Assembly (NCBI GenBank): GCA_022013685.1
Contig: JAKLPV010000217.1
Location: forward strand, 1-64,000
Direction: 5' to 3'
Length of the DNA: 64,000 nucleotides
Origin: Anaerolineae bacterium
GTDB lineage: Bacteria; Chloroflexota; Anaerolineae; Anaerolineales; Villigracilaceae
This document shows positions 15,452-23,585 of this stretch, piece by piece (the first letter of the stretch is position 1; each line of letters begins with the position of its first letter). The translations under genes and the position numbers were made by a program. The notes under the pieces are model-generated. The model saw only the letters and a program-made list of their open reading frames with translations. It ran no database searches and was not told the DNA's origin.

Positions 15452-16789
15452 ATGTCTCTCAACACCAATTTCCCCGCTCGTTCCGCTCCGCCCAGTGGAC
15501 CAAACTTTGTCCCGCCGCCGATTGTCCGCATAGACGATACCGGCCTTTCGCAGCTCTGGCTGCAAGACCTGGCCTTGAAAATTCTCTACTTTCAGGGGTA
15601 TCTTTCCGGCTTCAAAGTGGCCGAGGAGATTGCCCTGCCTTTTGCCGGCGTCACCGATCTGATCCTTGAATCGCTCAAACGCGAAAAACTGGTCGAGGTC
15701 AAATCATCCTCGATGGGGCTGGGAGAGGGTTCCTACCAGTATGCCATCACAGGCGCAGGCATTGACCGCGCCCGCGAAGCCCTGGAGCGCAGTCAATACG
15801 CAGGGCCGGCCCCGGTTCCGATTGAAATATACAATCAATCCATCCGCCGCCAGAGCAGGCAGCGCATCCCCGTCACGGCTCGCGCCATGCACCAACTGCT
15901 CTCACAACTGGTGCTCTCCAAAACCACTTTCGAACAGCTTGGCCCGGCGCTCAACTCCGGCACATCCATCTTCCTGTACGGACCTCCAGGCAACGGTAAA
16001 ACCAGCGTTGCGCGCGCCTTCGGCAGCCTGATCCTGACCCAGAACATGTATATCCCCTACGCACTATATGTGGATGGGCAGGTCATCAAACTCTACGACT
16101 CGGTCAACCACGAACGCGCCAAAGACGATGACGCAACCGCATCCGGCACCGGCTCGCTGCGTTCCGGGGCCAAACGCGACCCGCGCTGGGTCTTCGTTAA
16201 ACGCCCCTTTATCGTTGTCGGCGGCGAACTGACCCTGGCCGGGCTCGATCTGGTTTTCGACGATACCCACAAGTATTATGAAGCGCCCTTCCAGGTCAAG
16301 GCAAATGGCGGGATCCTGCTGATCGACGACTTTGGCCGCCAGCAAGTGCGCCCACGCGATCTGCTCAACCGCTGGATCGTGCCACTCGAAAACCGGGTCG
16401 ACTTCCTGACCCTGCATACGGGCCGCAAAATGGAAGTCCCCTTTGATGTGCTGGTCGTCTTCTCAACCAACCTGCCGCCCCGCGACCTGGTGGACGAAGC
16501 CTTCCTGCGCCGCCTGCGCCATAAAATCGAAATCGGCGACCCATCTTACGAAGAATTCCGTGAAATCTTCCGCCGCGTGTCCCAGGCCAAGAATGTCAAA
16601 TATAACGACCAGGGTCTGGCCTACCTGTTGCAGGAATGGTACATCAAACGCAACCGCAAACTGCGCGCTTCGCACCCGCGCGATCTGTGTGACCAAATTA
16701 TCGACATCGCCCGTTATATGAACGTCGAACCCGAAATGAACCGGGAGCTGCTTAGCCGCGCCGCCGCATCCTATTTTGTGGAATTGTGA
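15452..16789 (+). CDS. AAA+ ATPase with N-terminal winged-helix-like region
   Basis: This 445-residue protein has an N-terminal region (about residues 30-110) that looks like a winged helix. A AAA+ core follows with Walker A GPPGNGKTS near residue 176, Walker B ILLIDDFGRQ near 288, a sensor-1-like VVFSTNLPP and a C-terminal helical lid. Between Walker A and B an insertion (about 210-270) contains GGELTLAGLDLVFDD. The class resembles MoxR-like or chaperone-type AAA proteins with an unknown client. It is coupled (TGATG) to a GDPD gene. The substrate is not evident. Confidence 0.8.
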   Translation: MSLNTNFPARSAPPSGPNFVPPPIVRIDDTGLSQLWLQDLALKILYFQGYLSGFKVAEEIALPFAGVTDLILESLKREKLVEVKSSSMGLGEGSYQYAITGAGIDRAREALERSQYAGPAPVPIEIYNQSIRRQSRQRIPVTARAMHQLLSQLVLSKTTFEQLGPALNSGTSIFLYGPPGNGKTSVARAFGSLILTQNMYIPYALYVDGQVIKLYDSVNHERAKDDDATASGTGSLRSGAKRDPRWVFVKRPFIVVGGELTLAGLDLVFDDTHKYYEAPFQVKANGGILLIDDFGRQQVRPRDLLNRWIVPLENRVDFLTLHTGRKMEVPFDVLVVFSTNLPPRDLVDEAFLRRLRHKIEIGDPSYEEFREIFRRVSQAKNVKYNDQGLAYLLQEWYIKRNRKLRASHPRDLCDQIIDIARYMNVEPEMNRELLSRAAASYFVEL

Positions 16790-17532
16790 TGTTTGCCGAT
16801 CTGCCCCGTCCCACCGTTTTTGCCCATCGCGGCGCATCGGCCCAGGCTCCCGAAAACACGCTGGCGGCCTTCAAGCTGGCTGCGGATCAGGGCGCGGATG
16901 CCATCGAATTCGATGTAAAACTGAGCGCTGACGGGCAGGTCGTCGCCCATCACGACCCGACCCTCAACCGCACAACAACCGGAAATGGAAAAGTTGGCGA
17001 TTATTCGCTCTCGGAACTAAAAAAACTGGATGCCGGCGCCTGGTTTGGCGAGGCTTATCGCGGCGAACCCATCCCAACCCTGGCAGAAATCTTCGAAACG
17101 GTCGGCAGCAAGCTGTTTATGAATATTGAGTTAACCAACTACGCCACACCCTTCGATAAGCTGGTTGACAAGGTGACGGAATTGGTGAAGCGCTACCACA
17201 TGGAAGAGCGGGTGCTGTACTCATCCTTTTTTCCGCACAATTTGATGCGGGCGGGCGCACTCACCCCCGGCCTGCCTCGCGGACAACTGGCCTTGCCCGG
17301 CCCCGCAGGCTGGTGGCAGCGCCGCTGGGGCAACTTCCTGAGGCTACAGGCTGAACATCCCTTTAGCGGGGATGTCAGCGCCGCCAGCGTTATCCGCGCC
17401 CACGCCCGTGAACGGCAAGTTTTCGTCTGGACGGTCAACGACCCGAACGAGATGCGCCGCCTGCAAACCATGGGCGTGGATGGCATCTTCACCGACGATC
17501 CAAAACTGGCCCTGTCGGTTTTTGGGCGATAG
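16789..17532 (+). CDS. Glycerophosphodiester phosphodiesterase
   Basis: This 247-residue TIM-barrel enzyme cleaves glycerophosphodiesters to glycerol-3-phosphate and an alcohol. The catalytic motifs are FAHRGASAQAPENT (His and Arg-Gly), IEFDVKLSADGQVVAHHDPT (metal-binding Glu/Asp and the second catalytic His) and the C-terminal VWTVNDPNEMRR. There is no signal peptide, so it is cytoplasmic, like UgpQ. The start ATG overlaps the AAA+ stop by one base. The gene is followed by the repeat cluster at 17534-17822. Confidence 0.93.
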   Translation: MFADLPRPTVFAHRGASAQAPENTLAAFKLAADQGADAIEFDVKLSADGQVVAHHDPTLNRTTTGNGKVGDYSLSELKKLDAGAWFGEAYRGEPIPTLAEIFETVGSKLFMNIELTNYATPFDKLVDKVTELVKRYHMEERVLYSSFFPHNLMRAGALTPGLPRGQLALPGPAGWWQRRWGNFLRLQAEHPFSGDVSAASVIRAHARERQVFVWTVNDPNEMRRLQTMGVDGIFTDDPKLALSVFGR

Positions 17533-17533
17533 C

Positions 17534-17822
17534 CTGTCATTTTTAGCACAACCGATTGTCATTTCGAGCGCGGTGGTCGAATCTATCGAGACCCAACAAC
17601 TGTCATTTCGAGCGCCAGCGAGAAATCTTTCCCCGTTGGCACAAGATTTCCCCTGGCACCGCCCGCCAGGGCAGGTGTCAGTCGCCACAGAACGGCTCCT
17701 TCGAAATGACAAAAGACTGGATACTGGATACCGCCCTTCGACTGCGCTCACCTGTGCTGGTGCACGGCGCAAGCAAGGACTGGTTATTGAATACTGAACA
17801 CTGGTTACTGAAAACTGGACAC
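17534..17822. repeat. REP-like TGTCATTTCGAGCG cluster and ACTGGATACTG-type tract
   Basis: TGTCATTTCGAGCG occurs at 17557-17570 and 17601-17614, and its inverted end TCGAAATGACA at 17701-17711, forming a composite palindrome of a type known from several phyla. From 17715 the DNA becomes a run of ACTG(G/A)(A/T)NA-type units (ACTGGATACTGGATAC, then ATTGAATACTGAACACTGG), with a CCCTTCGACTGCGCTCA segment inside. This fills the 300 nt between the GDPD and dehydratase genes; no gene was found in it. Confidence 0.8.
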
Positions 17823-17832
17823 TAACTACCGA

Positions 17833-18783
17833 ATGTTCCCCTACACCTGGCTCCTCGACGCGCAAACGCGCATTTCCCCCCACATCCGCACCACGCCGCT
17901 GACGCATGATTCGCAGCGGAATTTGTGGCTTAAATGGGAAAACCAGCAGATCACCGGGTCTTTCAAATTGCGCGGCGCGCTCAACAAGGTACTCTCTCTT
18001 GAAGACTGGGAACGCCAGGCCGGGCTGGTAACGGCCTCAGCCGGCAATCACGGCCAGGGGTTGGCTTATGCCGCCAAACTAAGCGGCTCGCCGGTTAAAG
18101 TCTTTGCATCAGATCACGCCGTGCCGCGCAAAATCGAAGCCATGCGCGCCCTCGGGGCAGATGTCGAGCTTGTGCCAGGCGGCTACGAACTGGCCGAGGC
18201 AACCGCCATCCGTTACGCTGCTGAACATGGATGCACATTTGTTTCAGCCTATAATGATGCCAGGGTAATTGCCGGGCAAGGAACAGTTGCGCTGGAAATC
18301 CTGGCCCAAAACCCCGAAACAGCTCAAATGACCTGGTACGTACCGGTCAGCGGCGGAGGGTTGCTGGCCGGGGCAGGTTTGGCGCTCAAACAGGCCAACC
18401 CATCTGCGCGGTTGGTGGGGGTGCAGGCCACAGCCTCCGCTTTTATGCACAGCCTGTTCACCCGTAATACACAAGAAGATGTGCCCGACCTGCCCTCCCT
18501 GGCCGACGGGTTGACCGGACCGGTCGAAGCGGGATCAATCAGCATTCCGCTGGTGCGCCAGGCAGCCGATGAAATCGTCTTGGTGGAGGAAGAGTCCATC
18601 GCGCGGGCAATCGCCTTCGCCTGGAAACATTATGGGGAAACAATAGAAGGCTCAGGGGCGGTCGCGCTCGCGGCGGCCCTCCATGGCAGGAACGAGCCGG
18701 GAACCGTGGTAATTCTTTCGGGCGGCAATATCCAACCAGAGACCCACGCCGAAATCCTGCAAAAAATGGGGGTTGTACTGTGA
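17833..18783 (+). CDS. PLP-dependent threonine dehydratase / serine racemase family
   Basis: This 316-residue fold-II PLP enzyme has the cofactor lysine in GSFKLRGALNK (about residue 46), the substrate loop SAGNHGQG and the phosphate-binding SGGGLLAG. No ACT regulatory domain is present, so it is the short catabolic or racemase-like form rather than biosynthetic IlvA. It probably converts threonine to 2-oxobutyrate or serine to pyruvate. No upstream promoter was clear because the repeat cluster occupies the whole gap. Its end overlaps the GH3 gene by 4 nt. Confidence 0.9.
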   Translation: MFPYTWLLDAQTRISPHIRTTPLTHDSQRNLWLKWENQQITGSFKLRGALNKVLSLEDWERQAGLVTASAGNHGQGLAYAAKLSGSPVKVFASDHAVPRKIEAMRALGADVELVPGGYELAEATAIRYAAEHGCTFVSAYNDARVIAGQGTVALEILAQNPETAQMTWYVPVSGGGLLAGAGLALKQANPSARLVGVQATASAFMHSLFTRNTQEDVPDLPSLADGLTGPVEAGSISIPLVRQAADEIVLVEEESIARAIAFAWKHYGETIEGSGAVALAAALHGRNEPGTVVILSGGNIQPETHAEILQKMGVVL

Positions 18784-21548
18784 GAACGCGCCTGTTATCT
18801 GCCTTAAGCCTGTTTATGCTGGCCTTTTCGCTGGTCTGGCCCGCAATTTCAGCGCAGGCCCAGGGCGATGAAGCTCAAAAAGCGACGGCATTGCTGGCGA
18901 AACTAACCCCCGAAGAGCGGGTCGGACAATTGTTCCTGATCACCTTTCAGGGCACGGAAGTGACGCAAGAATCGCAAATTTACGATCTGATTGCCAACCA
19001 TCACATCGGTGGAGTAGTGCTGGCTGCCGCCAACGACAACTTTCTAGCAGCGCCAGATACGGTGGCTGGCGCTGCTGACCTGATAACCGACTTGCAGACC
19101 GCCGAATGGCAACAATCGATCAGCACATCTGACCCGTCTGTGCCGCACACCTACATCCCGATCTGGGTTGGAATTGCCCAGGAGGGCGGCGGCGCACCCA
19201 ACGATGAAATTCTCTCCGGCCTGACGACCCTGCCAGACCAGATGGCGATAGGGGCAACCTGGAACGTCGTCGCTGCAAATGATTCCGGGCAGGTGATGGG
19301 GCGTGAGTTATCGACCCTGGGTTTCAACCTGTACATGGGACTCTCCCTGGATGTTTTGAGCAACCCCAACCCTTCGCTCTCAGCAGATCTAAGCACACGC
19401 GTTTTTGGCGGCGACCCGTACTGGGTCAGCGAGATGGGACGGGCCTTCCTCAGCGGTCTCAAGACAGGCAGCAACGGGCACATGGCTGTGATCGCCAAAC
19501 ACTTTCCCGGCCGCGGCGGCACAGACCGTCCCACCGAGCAGGAAGTGGCTACAGTGCGCCGTTCGCTCGAAGAGTTGAAACAAACCGAACTGGCCCCTTT
19601 CTTTGCGGTGACGGGCAATGCCCCCAACCCTGAAAGCACGGCAGACGGCTTGCTGGTCTCGCATATTCGTTACCAGGGATTCCAGGGCAATATCCGCGCA
19701 ACCACACGGCCGGTAAGTTTCGACCAGCAGTCTCTGGGAGAGATTTTATCCTTACCAGAACTTGCTTCCTGGCGTCAAAATGGCGGGATAATGGTCAGTG
19801 ACGACCTGGGGACGCCTGCCGTACGCCGCTTTTATGACCCCGGCCAGGAAAACTTTTCTGCCCGTCTGGTGGCGCGGGACGCCTTTCTGGCCGGCAACGA
19901 TTTGCTGTATATCGGCAGCATCCAATCGAGTGATACGGAAGATAGCTACTCGACCACCCTGCGCATTCTTGATTTTTTCACCCAAAAATACCGCGAAGAC
20001 CCGGCCTTTGCCCAACGCGTGGATGAATCGGTGCTGCGCCTGTTAACACTCAAATATCGCCTTTATCCTTCCTTTAGCCTGGCTGTCACACGCCCCAGCC
20101 CAAGCTTGGTGGAAGCAATTACACCTTCGACAGATTTGACCTTTGAAGTTGCGCGCCAGGCAGCCAGCCTGCTCAGCCCCTCGCGGGCCGAACTTTCGAC
20201 GGTCCTGCCCGATCCGCCCGGACTGCGCGATTACATTATTTTTTTCACCGATACACGCACCTATCAACAATGTTCCACCTGCCCTGAGCAGATTGTCCTG
20301 CCACATAATGCCCTCAAAATTTCCGTGTTGGCCCTGTATGGCCCGCAGACGGGCGCACTGGTGGCGCCCGCCAACCTGGAATCGTACTCTTTCGACGAGT
20401 TGGCTTTATACCTGGAGAATGACTCATCCACCGCGCGCCTGTCGAACCAATTGCGGCGCGCCAACTGGGTGGTCTTTTCAACATTGGACCTAAGTGAAGG
20501 TCGCGCCCAGGAGGAAACATTCAAGCGTTTCTTCGCTGAAAAGCAAAGCCTGCTGCTCAACAAACGCGTCATCCTGTTTGCTTTTGGTGCGCCCTACTAC
20601 CTGGATGCGACCGATATTTCGAACCTGACAGCTTATTACGGCATGTACAGCGAGTCGGCGCCCTTTGTTGAAGTGGCAGCGCGCCTGCTCTTTCAGGAAA
20701 TCACGCCGGTGGGCGCTTCACCGGTCTCCATTCCCGGCCTCGGATATGACCTGATCTCGGCCATGTTCCCCGACCCCAACCAGACCATCGCACTCTCACT
20801 CGACCTGCCCCCAGCAACCGAGGAAACGACCGACGCCCCCACACCCGAAACCACACCCGCGCCTGTTTTTAAAGTTGGGGAGAGTATCTCCCTGCGCACA
20901 GGGGTCATTCTCGATCATAACGGGCGTCCCGTGCCCGATGGCACGGTAGTAAGGTTTATGCTTCGGGATGAAGGCGGCATTGGACAGCAGATCGAAACGG
21001 TCACAAGCCAGGGCAGCGCAAAAGCAACCTTCCGTCTCGACCAGGCCGGGAACATTGAAATCCGCGCATCGAGTGAACCCGCCACCGTTTCGGATGTCAT
21101 CCAGTTGAACGTCACCAGCGAGGGCAGCTCGGTCGTAATCATTACACCCACGCCGGAACCGACAGAATTTCCATCGCCTACGCCTATAACCACCCCCGAA
21201 CCGGTCATCCGCGAAAATCCGCTGACAAATGCCGGGTACCCAAACCTCTTCGGCTGGCTAATGATAATGTTGATTCTTGCCGGTGGTTCAGGGCTGACCT
21301 ACTGGTTGATGGGCCAAATATTGGAACCGCGTTGGTCAATCCGCTGGGCAATGCTTGTCCTTTTGGGAGGGCTGGCGACCTACAACTATCTGATCCTGGA
21401 ATTACCCGGCGCAGCCGCATGGCTGGACGGGCGTGGACTGGCAGCATTTTTACAAGCGGTCATTCTGGGACAGGTGTTCGGGTTTACGCTTGGCTGGGCC
21501 TGGCGTTCCTTTGTGCTAAATTCGCGCAAACCGCAGCCTGAAAAATAA
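18780..21548 (+). CDS. Secreted GH3 family glycosidase with Ig-like domain and membrane tail
   Basis: The 922-residue protein starts with GTG overlapping the preceding stop. Residues 1-28 form a signal peptide. The GH3 core (about 35-420) contains GQLFLITFQGTE, KHFPGRGGTDRP (near 240) and the nucleophile motif MVSDDLG (Asp near 341). NagZ-type enzymes have an Asp-His dyad in a loop after KHFPGHG; here the loop reads RGGTDRPTE, so the His is missing. A middle domain without a clear name, a bacterial Ig-like domain (about 700-790), a Thr/Pro-rich linker and three or four membrane helices follow. It would be membrane-anchored outside the cell and act on cell-wall or other aminosugar glycans. Confidence 0.82.
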   Translation: MRTRLLSALSLFMLAFSLVWPAISAQAQGDEAQKATALLAKLTPEERVGQLFLITFQGTEVTQESQIYDLIANHHIGGVVLAAANDNFLAAPDTVAGAADLITDLQTAEWQQSISTSDPSVPHTYIPIWVGIAQEGGGAPNDEILSGLTTLPDQMAIGATWNVVAANDSGQVMGRELSTLGFNLYMGLSLDVLSNPNPSLSADLSTRVFGGDPYWVSEMGRAFLSGLKTGSNGHMAVIAKHFPGRGGTDRPTEQEVATVRRSLEELKQTELAPFFAVTGNAPNPESTADGLLVSHIRYQGFQGNIRATTRPVSFDQQSLGEILSLPELASWRQNGGIMVSDDLGTPAVRRFYDPGQENFSARLVARDAFLAGNDLLYIGSIQSSDTEDSYSTTLRILDFFTQKYREDPAFAQRVDESVLRLLTLKYRLYPSFSLAVTRPSPSLVEAITPSTDLTFEVARQAASLLSPSRAELSTVLPDPPGLRDYIIFFTDTRTYQQCSTCPEQIVLPHNALKISVLALYGPQTGALVAPANLESYSFDELALYLENDSSTARLSNQLRRANWVVFSTLDLSEGRAQEETFKRFFAEKQSLLLNKRVILFAFGAPYYLDATDISNLTAYYGMYSESAPFVEVAARLLFQEITPVGASPVSIPGLGYDLISAMFPDPNQTIALSLDLPPATEETTDAPTPETTPAPVFKVGESISLRTGVILDHNGRPVPDGTVVRFMLRDEGGIGQQIETVTSQGSAKATFRLDQAGNIEIRASSEPATVSDVIQLNVTSEGSSVVIITPTPEPTEFPSPTPITTPEPVIRENPLTNAGYPNLFGWLMIMLILAGGSGLTYWLMGQILEPRWSIRWAMLVLLGGLATYNYLILELPGAAAWLDGRGLAAFLQAVILGQVFGFTLGWAWRSFVLNSRKPQPEK

Positions 21549-21621
21549 CCCAAATGGAGACTGACCACTCTTGAAAAAAATCGATATACTCTCCCGTCTT
21601 ACAAGGTGTTACTGCTGACCT

Positions 21622-22026
21622 ATGGATTTTTCCCTGACAACCCCCGCGCTGCTTTTTTCTGCCATTTCCCTGCTTCTTTTGGCATACACCAACCGTTTTC
21701 TGACGCTGGCCGCGCTGATACGCGACCTGTATAGCCGATACAAGGCCCAGCCAGACAAAAAACTGATCGGACAGTTACACAACCTGCGCTATCGGATCGT
21801 TATCATCCGCAACATGCAAATCTTGGGCGTTTCCAGTTTTTTCCTGTGTGTCCTGTGCATGTTCCTGCTCTTTGCGGGGTTGGCGCTGGTTGGCAAGATT
21901 GTTTTTGGGTTGAGTCTGCTGCTCTTATTGGCATCCCTGGCCCTCTCGCTGCGTGAGTTACAGGTCTCGGTCGATGCCTTGACGCTGCAAATTCAGGATA
22001 TTGACGAACTGGAAAAATCGCTGTAA
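21622..22026 (+). CDS. DUF2721 family membrane protein
   Basis: This 134-residue protein has an N-terminal helix (ALLFSAISLLLLAYTNRFL), the DUF2721 signature LAALIRDLY followed by a basic linker (LRYRIVIIRNMQ), and two further helices, ending in a soluble helix (VDALTLQIQDIDELEKSL). The family has no known function. It is a probable single-gene unit after the GH3 gene. Confidence 0.85.
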   Translation: MDFSLTTPALLFSAISLLLLAYTNRFLTLAALIRDLYSRYKAQPDKKLIGQLHNLRYRIVIIRNMQILGVSSFFLCVLCMFLLFAGLALVGKIVFGLSLLLLLASLALSLRELQVSVDALTLQIQDIDELEKSL

Positions 22027-22158
22027 AAAATGTCTTTTTCGCCGGATGAAACCTGTATTGAAAATCTGCAAAAATTTCCATCTTCAGCAGCCATTCCAAC
22101 ACACTTAAGAGATAATTGAAAAGTGTTGTTTGTCAGCCGAAAAAAAGAAATTCAGCAG

Positions 22159-22272
22159 TTGTGCTTTACCAGCCTGTAGGTTATCCTGATATGGTAGTTC
22201 CTGGCAAAAGGTTGCCTAGCACCTTTTAACGCCATGCCAGTTCCACAAAAGATGAAAGGCTATCCTTTCATC
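22159..22272 (+). promoter_or_regulatory. Structured 5' leader of the nucleoside ABC operon (possible riboswitch)
   Basis: A three-way junction can be drawn: P1 TTGTG/CACAA (22159-22163/22244-22248), P2 TACCA/TGGTA (22167-22171/22192-22196) and P3 CTGGCA/TGCCAG plus AAAGGT/ACCTTT (22201-22212/22221-22240). A perfect 9-bp hairpin GATGAAAGG-CTAT-CCTTTCATC (22251-22272) follows, 10 nt before the AAGGAGG of the lipoprotein gene. GATATGG occurs in P2 but the rest of the purine-riboswitch core is absent. Structure is by eye only. Confidence 0.4.
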
Positions 22273-22298
22273 ACAACCCATCAAGGAGGAAGAAACCC

Positions 22299-23501
22299 AT
22301 GCGAAAGTTATTCAATTTCAGTTTGCTGCTCGTCCTTGTTTCAATGGTGCTTGCTGCCTGCGGCCCAACCGCTGTGGCACAACCAGAAGAAACCTTCAAG
22401 TTTGGCATGTTGCTGGTCGGCCCCTACAATGGTCGCGGCTACAGCCAGGCTCATTATGAAGGCGGTATATATGTTCAAGAGAAATTGGCCGGATCAGAAA
22501 TGATCTATGTCGACAAAGTTAACCCGGCTGACCGCCCCGGCACCACGCCCGCCCAATTGGCAGAAGATCTGGTCTCGAAAGGCGCCAAACTGATCATCTT
22601 CAACTCAGATGATATGAAAGATAGCGCGCTCGAGTTTGCTGCCGCCAACCCCGAAGTCATGGTCATTCACGCATCCGGCGATTCGGCCTGGAAAGAAGGC
22701 AAAGCCTACAAGGGTCTGCCAAACATGGGAAACATCTTTGCCCGCATGGAATACGGCAAAATGATGGCTGGCTGCGCCGCCGCCCTGACCACCAAGACCG
22801 GCCAGATCGGCTACCTTGGACCATTGATCAACGATGAAACCCGCCGCCTGGCCGCATCCGCCTACCTCGGCGCTCAACATTGCTGGACCGAATACCTGGG
22901 CAATGACCCCGCTGACCTGCAATTCAAAGTCACCTGGATTGGCTTCTGGTTCAATATCCCCGGCGTAACTTCTGACCCGACCCAGGTCGCCAACGATTTC
23001 TTCAACACCGGTTACGATGTTGTCCTCTCCGGTATCGACACCACCGAGGGCGTCACCGAAGCCAAGAAGCGCGCCGCTGAAGGCAAAGAAGTCTGGGCAA
23101 TCCCATATGACTATGTCGGTTCATGCGAAGAAGGCCAGGAAATCTGCCTGGGCGTCCCCTACTTCAACTGGGGCCCGGCCTATCTCGAAGCCCTCACTGC
23201 CGCAAAATCTGGCACGTGGCAACCCTCCTGGATCTGGCTCAGCCCGGACTGGAAAGACATCAACAACCACGACTCTTCGACCATCGGATTTGTCAAAGGC
23301 CAGGCGCTTTCATCCGACGCCTCTGCCAGCCTCGATAAATTCATCGCCGAACTGGCCGGTGGCCTGAACTTGTTCAGCGGTCCACTCAATTTCCAGGACG
23401 GCTCCACCTTCCTGGCAGATGGTCAGACAGCTACTGACTTGCAGGTCTGGTATCTCGAACAACTACTTGAAGGTATGGAAGGCCAAAGCGTCTCGCAATA
23501 A
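22299..23501 (+). CDS. BMP-family substrate-binding lipoprotein
   Basis: This 400-residue lipoprotein has a signal peptide with the lipobox LAAC (Cys21). The BMP (PnrA-like) fold shows in FGMLLVGPYNGRGYSQAHYEG, then AKLIIFNSDDMKDSALEFA and VVLSGIDTTEGVTEAKKRAAEGKEVW. PnrA-type proteins bind purine nucleosides. It is encoded ahead of an ATPase with two NBDs and two permeases, the YufNOPQ-type nucleoside transporter layout. A strong start site (AAGGAGGAAG) and a terminator after the gene point to higher expression than the rest of the transporter. Confidence 0.92.
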   Translation: MRKLFNFSLLLVLVSMVLAACGPTAVAQPEETFKFGMLLVGPYNGRGYSQAHYEGGIYVQEKLAGSEMIYVDKVNPADRPGTTPAQLAEDLVSKGAKLIIFNSDDMKDSALEFAAANPEVMVIHASGDSAWKEGKAYKGLPNMGNIFARMEYGKMMAGCAAALTTKTGQIGYLGPLINDETRRLAASAYLGAQHCWTEYLGNDPADLQFKVTWIGFWFNIPGVTSDPTQVANDFFNTGYDVVLSGIDTTEGVTEAKKRAAEGKEVWAIPYDYVGSCEEGQEICLGVPYFNWGPAYLEALTAAKSGTWQPSWIWLSPDWKDINNHDSSTIGFVKGQALSSDASASLDKFIAELAGGLNLFSGPLNFQDGSTFLADGQTATDLQVWYLEQLLEGMEGQSVSQ

Positions 23502-23511
23502 GCCCCTTCAG

Positions 23512-23551
23512 AAAACAGGGGCAGGTCCTAAAGGCCTGCCCCTGTTTTTTC
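23512..23551 (+). terminator. Terminator inside the ABC operon
   Basis: AAAACAGGGGCAGG (23512-23525) pairs perfectly with CCTGCCCCTGTTTT (23535-23548), followed by Ts. It lies between the binding-protein gene and the ATPase gene. Confidence 0.88.
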
Positions 23552-23585
23552 AAATCACCCATAGTGCAAGAAGTCGGGAAAAAGC

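Noticed and set aside
17534-17822. CRISPR array
   Set aside because: Repeat units are short, unequal and palindromic with no constant-length spacers and no cas genes.
22159-22248. Classical purine riboswitch
   Set aside because: Only GATATGG matches; the TATAAT-type J1/2, AGTTTCTACC J2/3 and GACTATG parts are missing.
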